Source: Cannabis sativa (taxonomy: Eukaryota; Streptophyta; Magnoliopsida; Rosales; Cannabaceae). Taken from it: a stretch of 64,000 nt of DNA. The stretch is taken from assembly GCF_029168945.1 (NCBI RefSeq), contig NC_083604.1:48107686-48171685 (forward strand), in the 5' to 3' direction. Position 1 is the first letter of the stretch; each line of letters opens with the position of its first letter. The position numbers and the translations under genes are program-made. Under the pieces are notes generated by a model. It was not told where the DNA came from and made no database searches. It saw nothing but the letters and a program-made list of their open reading frames with translations. Positions 1-11,757 of this stretch are shown here, in pieces.

Positions 1-353
1 CTATCATGTTCTGACATAGGAGACAAGGTCAGATTTTGTAGGGCTAGGCGTTAGATGATTTCCACGTCACCCTACAAGGGCCTTTCAGACGCACCTCTTG
101 GACTTCTTCTCCAGATAAACCTCATCGATTGTCTAGAGGTCTTTATTTGCTACATCTCTTGGAAGGAAGAATGGGCTTCTAGAAGCAAAAGGGTCTCGTC
201 TTTGAAGACGAGGTTCTTGGGGTTTAGATGGGCTCAGGCCTTTCTCCAATTTAGACTGGGCTTTTGTATATTGGAAGGCTTGGGCCTTATCTTATACAAA
301 CCAACTACACTTTGATCATACAACGTCTCGCCCATCCAGAAACATAGATGACA
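1..353 (-). mobile_element. Partial LTR of a Tat-like Ty3/gypsy relative (minus-oriented copy)
   Basis: This stretch repeats at 2062-2414 with scattered substitutions and both copies end in ...GATGACA. In both copies the next bases are TTTACCCCC, which on the minus strand is a G-rich polypurine tract next to a TGTC LTR start. The element therefore reads on the minus strand and this is the end of an LTR whose other end lies outside the window. The 86-residue ORF at 55-315 is inside this LTR, recurs in truncated form at 2116-2310, and is not treated as a gene. Confidence 0.6.
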
Positions 354-1514
354 TTTACCCCCCTAAACTTCTAAAACTTGAGGCTGGCAGAAGCTTGCAG
401 TCTTTCTTCGGATGACTTCAGGCACTTTTGACACATGGATCACTTTGAGACATTGGACTTTTTGTATTCCATATCACAGAATGTGAAAGGTCGAGGACTA
501 GCGGGGATACAACTTACAATGCACATGTGTCCCTATCTTCTTGGTTTGTGAATCTCACGTGTCCTTCAAAAGCGTGTGGTGCCTAGGATATTGTAATGAC
601 ATCTATCTAATATCAGCGCAGACATCAAGGAGAATATTGATGATAGACAAATGCCTCGAGTCTAGTAAGGCACATAAATGCTACCTTTCTAGCTCCTCGA
701 CCATTGGATAGATTATTGTGCTTTCCATGGTGAAATTTTAGCCCTTGATCGATGAGTATGCTGATCGCCAACTTCAACTATAAATAGGAGTGAGGGGGAC
801 CTTTTACCATTTTTACATATTCGAGCTTTCAATTTCAAATTTTTGAGAGAGTGAAGAAACCAATGAACTCTATTCTTGCCCTCAGTGAATGTATGATAAC
901 TTTGACATCATTATCCATAATCTTCTACAAATTAAAGCCAAAAATATATACAAACGCACCGCCACTGAACCCAATAGAGAGACACCCCCATTCATCGAAA
1001 TAGTTTGACGTCCAGATCGGTATTGACATGAATCCCCATTGGGCACTCACCACACTCATCTATCCCCACTTCCTCTTACAAGTAAGTTCCATTTATTCCT
1101 TGAATTGTATAATTTCTTGACGCTACAGAAATGTATGCCAAAGTTTTGATTATGGATAATTATTTGTATGCGAATGTAAGGATTGGGTGTGTTTAGCCTG
1201 GGCAATTTTAAAGTTGAAGAATTATTTTAGTTTAAGTGTAGGTGAAACTCTGGGTATTTTGGGTCATGGTGTGTTTTCATGCATTGGTTGAATATGAATT
1301 ATGCATGTGTTGAACCATACCTAAATTTCCTCATTCATTGTCATTACGGTTCCAAACAAAATGTCTAGATTTGTATCGTTTATTCTTGCGTTCCTGACCA
1401 GTTATCCTGAATTATAGCTTCATGAGGATCATGCTGATCCTTTGGATGACTGGTTCAGAAGGGACCTTTCCAAGCAGAGTTTAGGAGAGGCCTTCTCCAG
1501 TACCCATACTTAAT
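354..1514 (-). mobile_element. Short interior of the Tat-like element between two LTRs, with plus-strand leader and exon-like segment
   Basis: About 1.16 kb separates two LTR copies, too short for gag-pol, so this is a deleted or non-autonomous element. Its start carries the minus-strand polypurine tract (354-365). On the plus strand there is a TATAAATAG box at 779-787, a leader, and a strong splice donor (GTAAGT) at 1082. A possible acceptor ends at about 1419 (...TTATAG). It is followed by an open acidic segment ending in TAA at about 1510, with residues such as HEDHADPLDDWF. The layout matches the antisense transcription unit of the larger Tat element at 15000-21744. No primer-binding site is recognisable next to 1515. 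Confidence 0.45.
779..787 (+). promoter_or_regulatory. TATA box of presumed antisense transcription unit
   Basis: TATAAATAG is followed about 300 bases later by a strong splice donor at 1082. It lies in the element interior close to the 3' LTR and points opposite to the element's own direction. The equivalent place in the element at 14155-31759 has TATTTAAG (about 15008). The equivalent place in the element ending at 55127 has a minus-strand ATATAAATA (about 53790-53800). Confidence 0.4.
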
Positions 1515-2414
1515 TGTTTACCGAGATTTGTAAAAATTAAGTCAAATAAGAGCTATTAAATAAGTAATTAAATAATATGATGGAGATTTTTACATAGTTT
1601 GGGTATTAATGAACTCTAGTCCAAGAGTCAATGTATTGGCCTAAGAAAACTTGGTTGATTACAAATGAGTCTCACAATTCTTGCTATATTATTTTTCTCT
1701 CTCGATTTCTCTTAGAAGAAGAATAAACCTTAGAGAGAAATTAGGAGTTTTTTTATCTGCCCCCCCCCCCCCCGCTTGCATGAAGGAGAAAAATAATTTT
1801 TATACGCTAAGATTCAGATTCAAGCATACACATGACCAGTTTAGGCTTTTTGTGCAAAATAGGCCCATTGTTGAGGTAAATACATAGAATACATGACTTT
1901 GAGGTCCACTACAAGAGTTTGGCTTGTGCGGTAAAGGGATCCTTACAGATGGGGCCCACGCAGTCTAGACAAGTGTCACGTGTGGTCACTGCTGTAGTAG
2001 ATAAGAATGTCAGTAGGTGTCGGTTGAAAAAGAGGATGTACTCCCTTTGGTAGTGCACGTACTATCATGTTCTGACATAGGGGACAAGATCTGATTTGGT
2101 GGGACTAGGCGTTAGATGGTCTCCACGTCACCCTACAAGGGCCTTTCAGAGGCACCACTTGGACTTCTTCTCCTGATAAACCTCATAAATTGTCTAGAGG
2201 TCTTTCTTTGCTTCGTCTCTTGGAAGGCAGAATGGGCTTCCAAAAGTAAAAGGGTCTCGTCTTTGAAGACGAGGTTCTTGGGGTTTAGATGGGCTCAGGC
2301 CTGTCTCTAATTTAGAATGGGATTTTGTATGTTGGAAGGCTTGGGCCTTATCTTATGCAGACCAACTACACTTTGATCATACCACGTCTCGCCCATCCAG
2401 AAACATAGATGACA
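1515..2414 (-). mobile_element. Complete LTR, about 900 bp, Tat-like family
   Basis: The LTR starts TGTTTACCGAGATTTG and ends GATGACA. Near its start, GATTTTTACATAG...TTAATGAACTCTAGTCCA resembles the matching part of the Tat LTR at 14155 (TACGTGGTTGGGGCGTTAATG). Bases 2062-2414 are a direct repeat of 1-353. The reverse complement of its middle also resembles 54540-54590 of the plus-oriented LTR near 55 kb, so both belong to one family. A run of 14 C lies at 1760-1773. Confidence 0.6.
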
Positions 2415-2798
2415 TTTACCCCCCCCCCCCCCAAACTTCTAAAACTTGAGAGTGGCAGAAGCTTGCAGTCTTTCTTCGAATGACTTCAGGAACTTTTGAC
2501 ACATGGATCACTTTGAGACATTGGACTTTTTGTCTTCCATATCACAGAATGTGAAAGGTTGAGGACTAGCGGGGATACAACTTACAATGCACATGTGTCC
2601 CTATCTTCTTGGTTTGTGAATTTCACTCATCCTTGAAAATCGTGTTGTGCCTAGGATATTGTAATGACAGCTATCTAATATCAACGCATACATCAAGGAG
2701 AATATAGATGATACAAAAATACCTCGAGTCTAGTTAGGTGCATAAATGCTACCTTTCTGGCTCCTCAACCGTTGGATTGATTATGGTGCTTTCCTTTG
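2415..2798 (-). mobile_element. Truncated second interior copy with polypurine tract
   Basis: This repeats 354-727, starting with the tract TTTA followed by 14 C (2419-2432) where the first copy has 6 C. On the minus strand the tract is a G-run ending in TAAA just before the LTR, the same layout as the polypurine tract at 14904-14918. Similarity to the first copy stops at about 2798, so the element is truncated or interrupted there. There is no gene here. Confidence 0.5.
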
Positions 2799-3641
2799 AT
2801 TCTCAGTTGGGTTGCTAGAGGGTCCACTGTGTGGCTGACCTTTTTTGTCGTGGACTTCTTTTTCTTCCCTTGCTATCAGCCGCAGTGTTGACCTTCTGGA
2901 TGGCACTCATCAAATCACTTAACATCCTGGATTCAAGTGTATCTAGCAAAATGAAAACACCAGCATAATTAAAACAGTCAAAGAGGCAAGAAATAACAAC
3001 TTAAACCACACAACTTAAAATAACAAGAATGTCATGTGATTGCAATTGTGGAACGAGTAATTATAAGGTTCCCCTCTTGCAAATAAAGTTACTTCTTCTT
3101 AGCCAATGAAGTTATCATATTCCCTAAAGCCCGAGAAGAACATAGTAAGAAAAGGACCCACTTTAGTGACATTTAGGGAGAATTCCCAGTTATTTGAGTA
3201 CTTAACTATATTATCTACTCTATCGAAATAATCCTTCATTGGATACCTACGAGGATCGAAACTTAGGAAATAATGGTCAAAACCCCCTTGGTCTCTAAGT
3301 GACATCTGAGATAAACAAGGGGTACGAATTACACGGAAGGGATTTTACCTCTTCCAGAAGTACTTGTTCTAGAAATCTTCGCATCTGGATATGCTGCTAG
3401 GAACCTAGCCTGAATTTCCTCCTCCTAGTGAGGGGATTTGGGTGATGACTGGCCCATGTTGCAGCGAGGAGCTCCTCATCTTTAGTTGCCTTCGTTATCA
3501 AAACTGATAATTCCAAAGCGGTATGCTCCTTAAGGTCGTTAGGGGTCTGTGGTTGACCCCTGCCACTAACTCCGTGGATGCTTTGGAAAGTGGATATCAA
3601 GCGATACTGGCGCAGTAATTTGGTAGTCACACAGTCCTCCC
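2799..3641 (-). pseudogene. Fragment of the antisense accessory gene of the interrupted Tat-like element (downstream part)
   Basis: Two minus-strand open stretches lie here, 3630-3397 and 3305-3099. The first begins MTTKLLRQYRLISTFQS. This lines up with VTTEHCRKAKLIQGHQS in the intact-looking exon at about 16488-16540, with shared V-T-T, a basic stretch, L-I and Q-S. It ends near SRTSTSGRGK, comparable to DASTSGSGK at about 16800. The spacer has a GT near 3347 and an AG just before 3305 that could be a small intron. The fragment stops at 3641, where the copia LTR begins. Its upstream part is at 42011-42764. Assignment rests on short eye-made alignments. Confidence 0.4.
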
Positions 3642-5536
3642 TGTGGGGTTTTATGCCCTAAATAAAACTCATTTCAATATAATCAGATTTACTTATTAAT
3701 ATAGATCAGAAATAACATTTAATGTTGCATGGTTCACATGATTTATTTCATGATTATGTGTACATAATGTATGAATTCATCTGAAACCCTTTTCACATAT
3801 TTGATCATGTTTATTGTGTCGTCAACACTTTGGAAAGTAAACATGATTATGTGAATAAAGTTTCCTAGATTTATCAGACATAGGGTTTTACTGATATGAT
3901 AATCTACAACAGAGTTTACTTGCATTTGGAGAAATGCTATGTTCTTTCCAGAGCATTGGTTAAAGTAAAGCTCAGGTTGGATGCATGGAGTATGCATCGG
4001 AAGGGACCGATATTGAACTTTGACTTAGATTTATTAAACTTACCGTAATATCTATTCAAGTCAATATCGCCTAGTTGATCCTAGATCAAATGATCTTAAT
4101 CCTGTTATGATTAGGCTCAATCTCAAGAGGCTATTCGTGTTCTTTGATTTGTTAGTTAAGCCTACTTTTGGGTCAGGGTGATACGTACATTTTGGGAACA
4201 CGGTAGTGCAATTGAGTGGGAGCGCTAACATAAACATGGAATCTATAGCTTCTATCTGGCGAATAGTATGTAGAGGATGATATCCTTCGAGCTTGACCAA
4301 ACGAAAATAAATGGTGGAGTACTCATTTCACATAAGCTGAAATATCATTTATACGGGGTTAAGTGTTTTAAGGATAAATTACATTGTAGGGTGTAACGGT
4401 AATCTAATCCCTTTACAGTGTAGATCATTCATATAGAGGATCATTGATCAAATTAGGATTATAACAATGGATAACTAATGATGTGTCTATATGGTGGAAC
4501 ATATAGAGCATTCTATATATTGAGAGTGCAATTCTAAGTTCTATGCGTGGATTCAGCGAAGAATTAATAAGTCAGTGAATTTAGGTTATAAATTCTTGAT
4601 CTGCTTATTGGAAGCTCGGTTATATAGACCCATGGTCCCCCCACTAGTTGAGATAATATTGCTTGTAAGACTCATATAATTGGTTTTGATTAATGAATTA
4701 TAATTCTCAAATTAGACTATGTCTATTTGTGAATTTTTCACTAAGTAAGGGCGAAATTGTAAAGAAAGAGTTTTAGGGGCATATTTGTTAATTATGATAC
4801 TTTGTATGGTTCAATTAATAAATATGATAAATGACAATATTATTTAATAATTATTTATAGTTATTAAATAGTTAGAATTGACATTTAATTGGTTGAATTA
4901 GAAAATTGGCATTTTTGAGAAAATCAGATGCAGAGAAACTAAAATTGCAAAATTGCAAAAAGTGAGGCCCAAATCCATACTGTATAGGGCCTGCCACTTT
5001 TGTAGGGTTTTACCTCTGATATTTTCATTATTTTAATGTCAAATAATTCAAACCTAACCCTAGTGGAATGCTATAAATAGACAGTGAAGGCTTCAGGAAA
5101 TTTACACTTAACTTTCACACTTTTTCATTCAGAAAAACCTAAGCCTCTCTCTCTATACCTTGGCCGATAACTCCCTCTCTCTCTTCTTCCTTAAGATTTC
5201 AAAATTTCTTAGTGTTAGAGTAGTGCCCACACACAGCAAGTGATACCTCAATCATAATGAGGAAGATCGTGAAGAAAGACATTCAACAAGAAGGAGTTTC
5301 AGCACTAAAGAAGGAGAGAAAGAGATCCAGGTTCAGATATTGATAATGCTCTGCTACAGAAAGGAATCAAGGGCTAGATATCTGAACGGAAGGAGTCATA
5401 TTATTCCGCTGCACCGAATGTAAGGTTTACTAAACTTTATATGTGTTTATTTCATCGTTTTAGAAAGTTCATATTTAGGGTGTTAATCAACATACTTGTG
5501 AGTAGATCTAAGATTCTGGTAAAATAATTTCTAACA
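3642..5536 (+). mobile_element. Ty1/copia-type LTR 1 (5' LTR of element 1)
   Basis: It begins TGTGGGGTTTTATGCCC, a one-base variant of TGTTGGGTTTTATGCCC in its sister copies, and ends in TCTAACA. It is followed two bases later by a primer-binding site. At 1895 bp it matches the other five copies (1837-1898 bp). A TATA-like TATAAATAG at about 5071-5079 precedes the R/U5 part. The five bases before it (CTCCC) do not match those after the last LTR of the chain (GATTG). Confidence 0.85.
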
Positions 5537-5538
5537 AC

Positions 5539-5555
5539 TGGTATCAAAGCCATGG
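5539..5555 (+). promoter_or_regulatory. Primer-binding site, initiator-tRNA-Met type
   Basis: TGGTATCAAAGCCATGG begins two bases after LTR 1. TGGTATCAGAGC is the common plant copia primer-binding site, complementary to the 3' end of initiator tRNA-Met. This copy has one A for G. The sister at 13597 has the canonical form. Confidence 0.8.
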
Positions 5556-8500
5556 TAATTTATTTGCTTGCAAGAAATTTGGACTTAAAACGATTTGTTT
5601 GATGTTTTGGATGGTATCATGTTGAATTGAGTGTTATTTGATGATTGATTGATGTTTGTGAACTTTCATGAAAAATAATTGAATATCTATTTCTGGAATT
5701 ATTTTTATTGGATAGTATGGAAAAAATTAAGCAATTTACTTTTTTACAAAACTCAATTTTGATTTAATTTGAATTAGTTATGATTTTTTGAAGTTTCAAA
5801 AATATCGGGGTGGTGTCACTACACCACGCGCGCGCCGAAATTATGCAGCCTCCCCTTACGCTGTGTTTCCTCGCCCATGCAACCCTTAGAGCGCACGCGG
5901 ACAGTATGCTGCGTACAACTCCCATTTTTTTCGTTTTTCTTCAATTTTTCATACTTTTTCATGGATTTAACTTTCGATTTTATGTGTAGTTCTGTATTTA
6001 TACATTTACTATTCCTAATTCAATTCTAATTGTCATAATTAAATTAATTAATATTTTTTTTTAATTTAATTCATGATATTAGTGTAATTTGAATTTGAAA
6101 ATAGTAAATATCTATCTTTTTTTGCTTAATTATCTATCTTATTTTTTAATTTGATTATATCTTATCTTATTTTTTAAATTTAAGGTCAGATATTAAATTT
6201 TTTAAATGAATTTTTTTAAATAATTTGACCTTGTTTAAATTTAAAATAAGATAACTATAATCTTGTAATTTTAAATAGATGTAAGATATTTTGCTAACTT
6301 TTAAATTTTGTTATTTTATTTATTTAAATTAAATCATAAAATCTGAAAAAGATATTTATTTATCTTTTTTTAATTTTTATTTAATTTAATCTATAAAATA
6401 ACATTAAATTTTTAAAAGTAGTTAGCAAATTTTGAAATGATATTTAGGTTGGTTGAAACCTAATTTTTCAAAATTGTAGGTTTAATTTTAAATATTATTT
6501 TATTAATTTCGAAAAATATTTAAATTTTATTTTATTTTATTATTTTTCGAAAATAAATTTTTTTTATTTAATTAATTTTTCGAAATTATTTATTTAAAAT
6601 TAAATAAATCCTACATCCAACTATCCAGCTAACCTTGTTGCAAGAGTATGTGTTTCAGCTTGTTTGTAAGTTTTTAAAACCTATTATTGCTTGATTGCAA
6701 ATAGCCATGGTTAACTTGTTGAGAGATCCAATGATGTGATTTTAACTCATGGCTCCCTTGGTCAAGTAAATAATTTGTAACAGGTATATTTACAATCTTC
6801 TTTCATCTGTGTATGACCTAGCAACATGATAAGATCCATCCAAATTGTGTGCCTGTGTGAGCCTATATGTTTAATTTTGTTATAGATGCATATAGGTTGT
6901 TGTTGCTAAATAAAATATCATAGTTTTTGATAGATTTTATTTAGGCCCATTTAGTTTTTGGGCCTATTCAATTAATAACAGTTGTTCATTTTAAGGTTAA
7001 ATTCCTCTCTTTTGGGCCTTGTGTGAGAGTTGGGAGCCATAGTAGTGGGTACGACATACTGAACCCAGCCCCCCCTCACATGAACTACCCCAATTGTGAA
7101 GGTCCACTTGCCTGATTTGAATAACTGTACTAGGTTAATTAAATTAGTTTAACCTAATAAAATTGATTAGCAACATAATTAATTTCATTTATTTTGAAAT
7201 TAATTTAAGAAAACCATAGTTTAAAGAATTTTATATTCTAAGCTAAACTATATGTATTTTCTTGTATTTAGTTAAATATAGAATTATAACCATCTAGATT
7301 CTTTCTGAAGCTTAATTTAAATTTTTCATTAAATATTCCTATTTAAGTTGATATTTAGTTATCTATTACTAACCAGCTTAAATCTGAATATCTTTTGGAT
7401 TTAAAATTTCAAAATTAAGTTGAGGAATTTTAGGCATTGGTTATTAAGATTCTTTAGATATTTTTTAAGTTGATATTTTTTCAAATATTAACTTAAAATG
7501 GAATATTTTCAAATTAAGTGGTTATAACTTAATTTTAAATTTAATTAAATCTAATTTGAAAGATATTTAAGTTGATCTTTTAGATTCTTCTAAAACAACT
7601 TAAATTAGATATTTTTTCAAATTTTATGGAAAAGATACTTAGTCAAATAAGATATTTTCTAGATAGTTATTTCTGGACTACTTATTATTTCTAATATTAA
7701 ATAGGAAAATATTATACATTGTGAAATTAATTATTTAAATAATTAATTTTGGTACAATTTATTTTAAGTATATTTTTTCCTAGTATTAAACTAGAGATTA
7801 ATAATTAAGCATTCTCTACACTTAATTATTTATTTCTTGAATTTAATACATTTAATTAAATTGAAAATTAAATATCTAAGTTGATTTTCATCATGATACT
7901 TAAATATTTCTTTTTCATGACACTTAATTAAATAGAAAATTATTTTTAGTTGAAATTTATTTTTTCAACTAAATTTAAATAATTTTCAAAATATATTTTT
8001 TCTTTATTTTATTAATCAATTTTCGAAATTGCATTTCATAATGCAAGATGATTTTAAATTTATCTTGAAAAATAGATTAAGTTGTAAATTAATTATTTAT
8101 TTTAATTAATTCTTGGACCAACTTAAATCAATGATTTTTTTCATTTATTGATTAATTTAAAATAAATGAATTAAAGTATATTATTAGAAATTGAATTAAT
8201 TAGTCAAAGGAAAATCTAGATAGGTGATATGTTTTGCTTGAAGCATTTTTTCTAAGTAATTATTATTTAAGTATTTCGAAAAACATAAAGTTTTTATACT
8301 TTCTTTTTCAAAATACAATAAATATATTCTCATGAAAATTTATTTTGAGTTGCAAATTAATTTAAATTAATACAACTTAAATAATTTTCTTAATATTTAT
8401 ATAAATTACTACTGAGATGGAAATAATTAAATTTATTTTAATCACCATCTAAGTTTAATTTTATAAATATTAAATTAAATTTTAATTCTAAATTCGATAT

Positions 8501-9837
8501 TTAATGAATATATTTTATTATAAATAATAATGAAAATACATTTTAAAGAATGAGCTTTATTATTAAGATATTCGATCTCCATTGTTTGTTTTACATCGCG
8601 TTTGTTTTAGTGAGTAATCCTCCCTAATGGAGGAACGTTCATTAGCAATTTCGCACCGTTTAATCTCGAAAGATAAGTAGTTTGTAGGTGTTTTATATGG
8701 TATGGATCACCCTAATGGTGGCAACCATATTGACTTGGAAATTATGAAACAATGGTGGAAGCTCATAAGATAGAATTGCCTTGACTCTCGCCTAAACGGG
8801 ACAACGCTGAATTCCAATCTTGATCGAATAAAAGGTTGCTAGAATGTTTAACAATTTAGATGAGCTGACAACTCTATTCAATGGATGGTAGCTTTGACTC
8901 TCGCCTAAACGGGACACTGATATCAGTTTGTTGAAAACCTTAGAAATTATTTAGGATTGTATGTTTTAGTATTTTCACTTGTCATTCCTACTTGCTATAT
9001 GTTTAATAATTTCTGAATTGTGTATGAATTTATATTGAACCATGTTATTTTCTGTTATTAAGTTGTAGTTTAATTTCGAATCTTCATTGTTGGTCTAACT
9101 TGGTTTGTTTATCTAATGAGATAAATCCCTAGTGGATTTTCACCATTAGACATACATAATAGTGTTAGATCTCGAAAGATAAATATTGTATATGCAACAT
9201 CTAGCTGTTCATCAATTGATGACACCTTAGACTAGTATTTTTACGATATGAAACAAGAAGATTGTATAAATAAGATTACTTTGACTTTCGCTAATCGAAG
9301 CATCGTTGGATTCTTATTTAAACAACAAAATTATCCTAATTCATCTTAGCTTATTCATTTTGAATTAGCACAATAACATATCATTGGATGAATGGTCTAT
9401 AAATCATTTAATGTCATTCTATTTTCTTTTAAGAAATTAATGACACTTTTGATTATATTCCCGAAATTCTATCCCAAAATGATATAAATCCTCAATCTTA
9501 GATATCTCCTACTTGTATGGGCAAATCAGACTTAGAGTTATATTAGTAGTGGTGGTCCAAGATAGAATTACTCATTATATTTGGTATAAATTTAAGTCTT
9601 TGACTTTAATTTTAGATTCCAAACAGAAATTTTCTTATATTTCTATTTCCATAATACAATACAGTTACACTTTCACAAGTGTTTAATATCCATCTTCTAT
9701 TAATGGATTTAAAAACTGTATATTAAAGTATGGAATATGAGTTTAATATTCTGTGACCAGGATACACTTGCACTATTCTATGAACTCATTGAAGTAACTA
9801 AACCTAAGTCATCAAACGACACAACCACATTTTATTA

Positions 9838-10330
9838 ATCTATGGCATTTGTATCTTGTTCATAGTGGTTTTGTAAAGATCAATCTCTGCAAAGAGTTAG
9901 TATGCCTATATCCACTGAAAGTTGTTCATCTCATTCGCATATGGATGTACATTCAGGGGTGGATATGAGTTTTTTGTTGTATTCTTAAAACGATAACTCT
10001 AGATTATACCTTATGCAAAGAAATTTGAAATATTTGAAAAATTTCTTAAATTTCTAGCAATGGTAGAACACCATTAAGGTAAGTGGTTAAAAATCTTGCG
10101 AACTGATAGGGGTGGAGAAATATTTAGTAGATATGCAGTTCAAAGATCATTAAATTGATTTTTGAATTATATCCAAACTTACCTCCCCAGAAATTTCGAT
10201 TTGCATATTGATGATTAGTTACTAGTCATTGCCTAAATCCTTCTATGGTAATACAATTTCAGAATGATGCAATGGTTGTATACTTAATGTAAATCATTAC
10301 TAGATTCATGGATGACCTAATCAAAATCTT
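9838..10330 (+). pseudogene. Copia integrase-region remnant
   Basis: Short in-frame islands recall copia polyprotein motifs. A CTATGGCATTTGTATCTTGT stretch recalls the LWHxRLGH pre-integrase motif. ATCTTGCGAACTGATAGGGG at about 10093 recalls the LRTDRGGE integrase motif. Stops and frameshifts separate them. The same islands occur at about 38200-38500 and, inverted and heavily deleted, at about 45700-45960. This places the element in the copia superfamily. The closest lineage looks Tork/Tnt1-like, but I could not test that. Confidence 0.5.
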
Positions 10331-10439
10331 AAGAAAAGCTAGAACTGTTAACCATGGTTTGTTAACTATTCTAAGTGATTAGGGGTGGGCCATCCCATAG
10401 TCATTAGATAAGAAAGTGTTTGTTTAAACAAATACTACT

Positions 10440-11740
10440 TTTCTAAGAAAATGACTAAGTCTGAAAGTAAAGTAGCAAATAAAGGAGATATTAATTTTCT
10501 TGATTCCAAAAGTGTTCTATCATCTTATTTGACATATGATGATCCCACTGCCTCTGTTGTCTTATCACAACCGAAGAGGTCAATACCATTTAGTTTTCTT
10601 AGACATAATTCACGGTACCTTATCGTAGTGGGAGAGTTTCTAGGAACTCACCTTCTTATGACTTGGAAGACACTAGTGATTAAAATCCATTGTGAGTTTA
10701 AACAAGTAATGGATTGTCATGATAAGAAACTAAGAAGAAAAGCCAATAGAACTATGGTTTAATCCATTCATATGGAATAACCTTAAGTTTTCTATTACAA
10801 GGACATAAAAGGAAATTTTCGTTAATAAGTCTATTCAATGGACTTAACAAAACTTCCTGTTCCTAGTATTATAGGTTTGAGTTTATCTAAACCTATGGAT
10901 TATGGTATACCTGGTAATTACTTACTCTAATGCAAGCAACTTACTTTAGTAAGATGCTGAAGCATTTTCTTTCTAATGGAAATCTATAGAAGCTTCTCGA
11001 CTTCTAGGCATAGATTTTATTTATCTAAGGAAAAGTCTCAACTATTCCAGAAAAGATAAATCCATGAAAGAATTTCTTATATCAACAGTGAGAGGTCTCA
11101 GATATGGTTTAGTATGCCTTAGACAAGACACCTGTTGTTGAGTGGGAGTAATGAGTAGGTATCAGATTAATCCAGGAGAAGAACATTGGAAGACAATCAA
11201 GTAAATCTTAAGATTAAGAAGAGGAACTATATGTTAGTGAATAAGGGTGTATTTAAAACTCTTAGACTACACCACATCATATTTCAAGATTTGCCTTTGT
11301 GCTAGAAAATCTTTCTAATAAGATGGTGATTACTCTGGGGGTGGCATAGTGATTTTGGAGAAGTGTAAAAACCTATCTGAAGTCTCTAGGTCTACCAGAA
11401 AGGGACTGAATGTGAAAGTTGCAGGAAAGGTACTTATTCAGTCTAAGGAAAGTTCTATACATTTTTGGCACCATTCCAAATTGCCTAAACTACTAGTGTT
11501 ATTTCCTGATTAACCAAAAGTAGTTGCCAAAAGTATAGAATCCAGTATCCCATAAAGAGTAGACATATAGAGAGAAATTTCACATTATCCATCATTTTGT
11601 GATTAAGGAAGAGTAATGGTGGAGAAACGGTTGTGTTTAATTCAACTTTTCAGATCCTATTACGAGGAGTTTACTACTACTACACTTGATTTGTATATCA
11701 AGGTGTTGAGATTATTTGAAATGTACTTTTTGTTTTATAT
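10440..11740 (+). pseudogene. Copia reverse transcriptase / RNase H remnant with a 103-residue residual ORF
   Basis: An ORF at 10451-10762 survives and recurs at 38820-39128. Its PTASVVLSQPKRS part sits where copia proteins have the linker before reverse transcriptase, so I read it as leftover pol, not an independent gene. Downstream, islands such as MSRYQINPGEEHWKTIK (about 11152-11205) recall the copia RNase H region (SRYQSNPGxEHW). A GGGGG-rich island at about 11333 recalls the T(L/F)GGGAV motif. Stop codons interrupt every frame. Confidence 0.5.
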
Positions 11741-11757
11741 TAGTGCAAAAGGGAGTT

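Larger units (their letters stand above)
5537..11757 (+). mobile_element. Interior of copia element 1: long untranslated leader plus decayed gag-pol
   Basis: The interior is about 6.2 kb. A GC-rich island (about 5816-5925) is followed by about 2.6 kb of very AT-rich DNA. Next comes a block conserved in all three sister elements (about 8600-8920) with small hairpins and two copies of GACTCTCGCCTAAACGGGAC at 8783-8802 and 8896-8915. The gag start is recognisable near 9047 only by similarity to the copy at 47360 and is full of stops. A polypurine tract (AAAAGGGAGTT) sits directly before LTR 2 at 11758. No full-length protein can be made. Confidence 0.75.

Noticed and set aside
5539..5555. A possible tRNA-derived fragment
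   Set aside because: It is only the primer-binding site complement of initiator tRNA-Met. No cloverleaf can be drawn around it.
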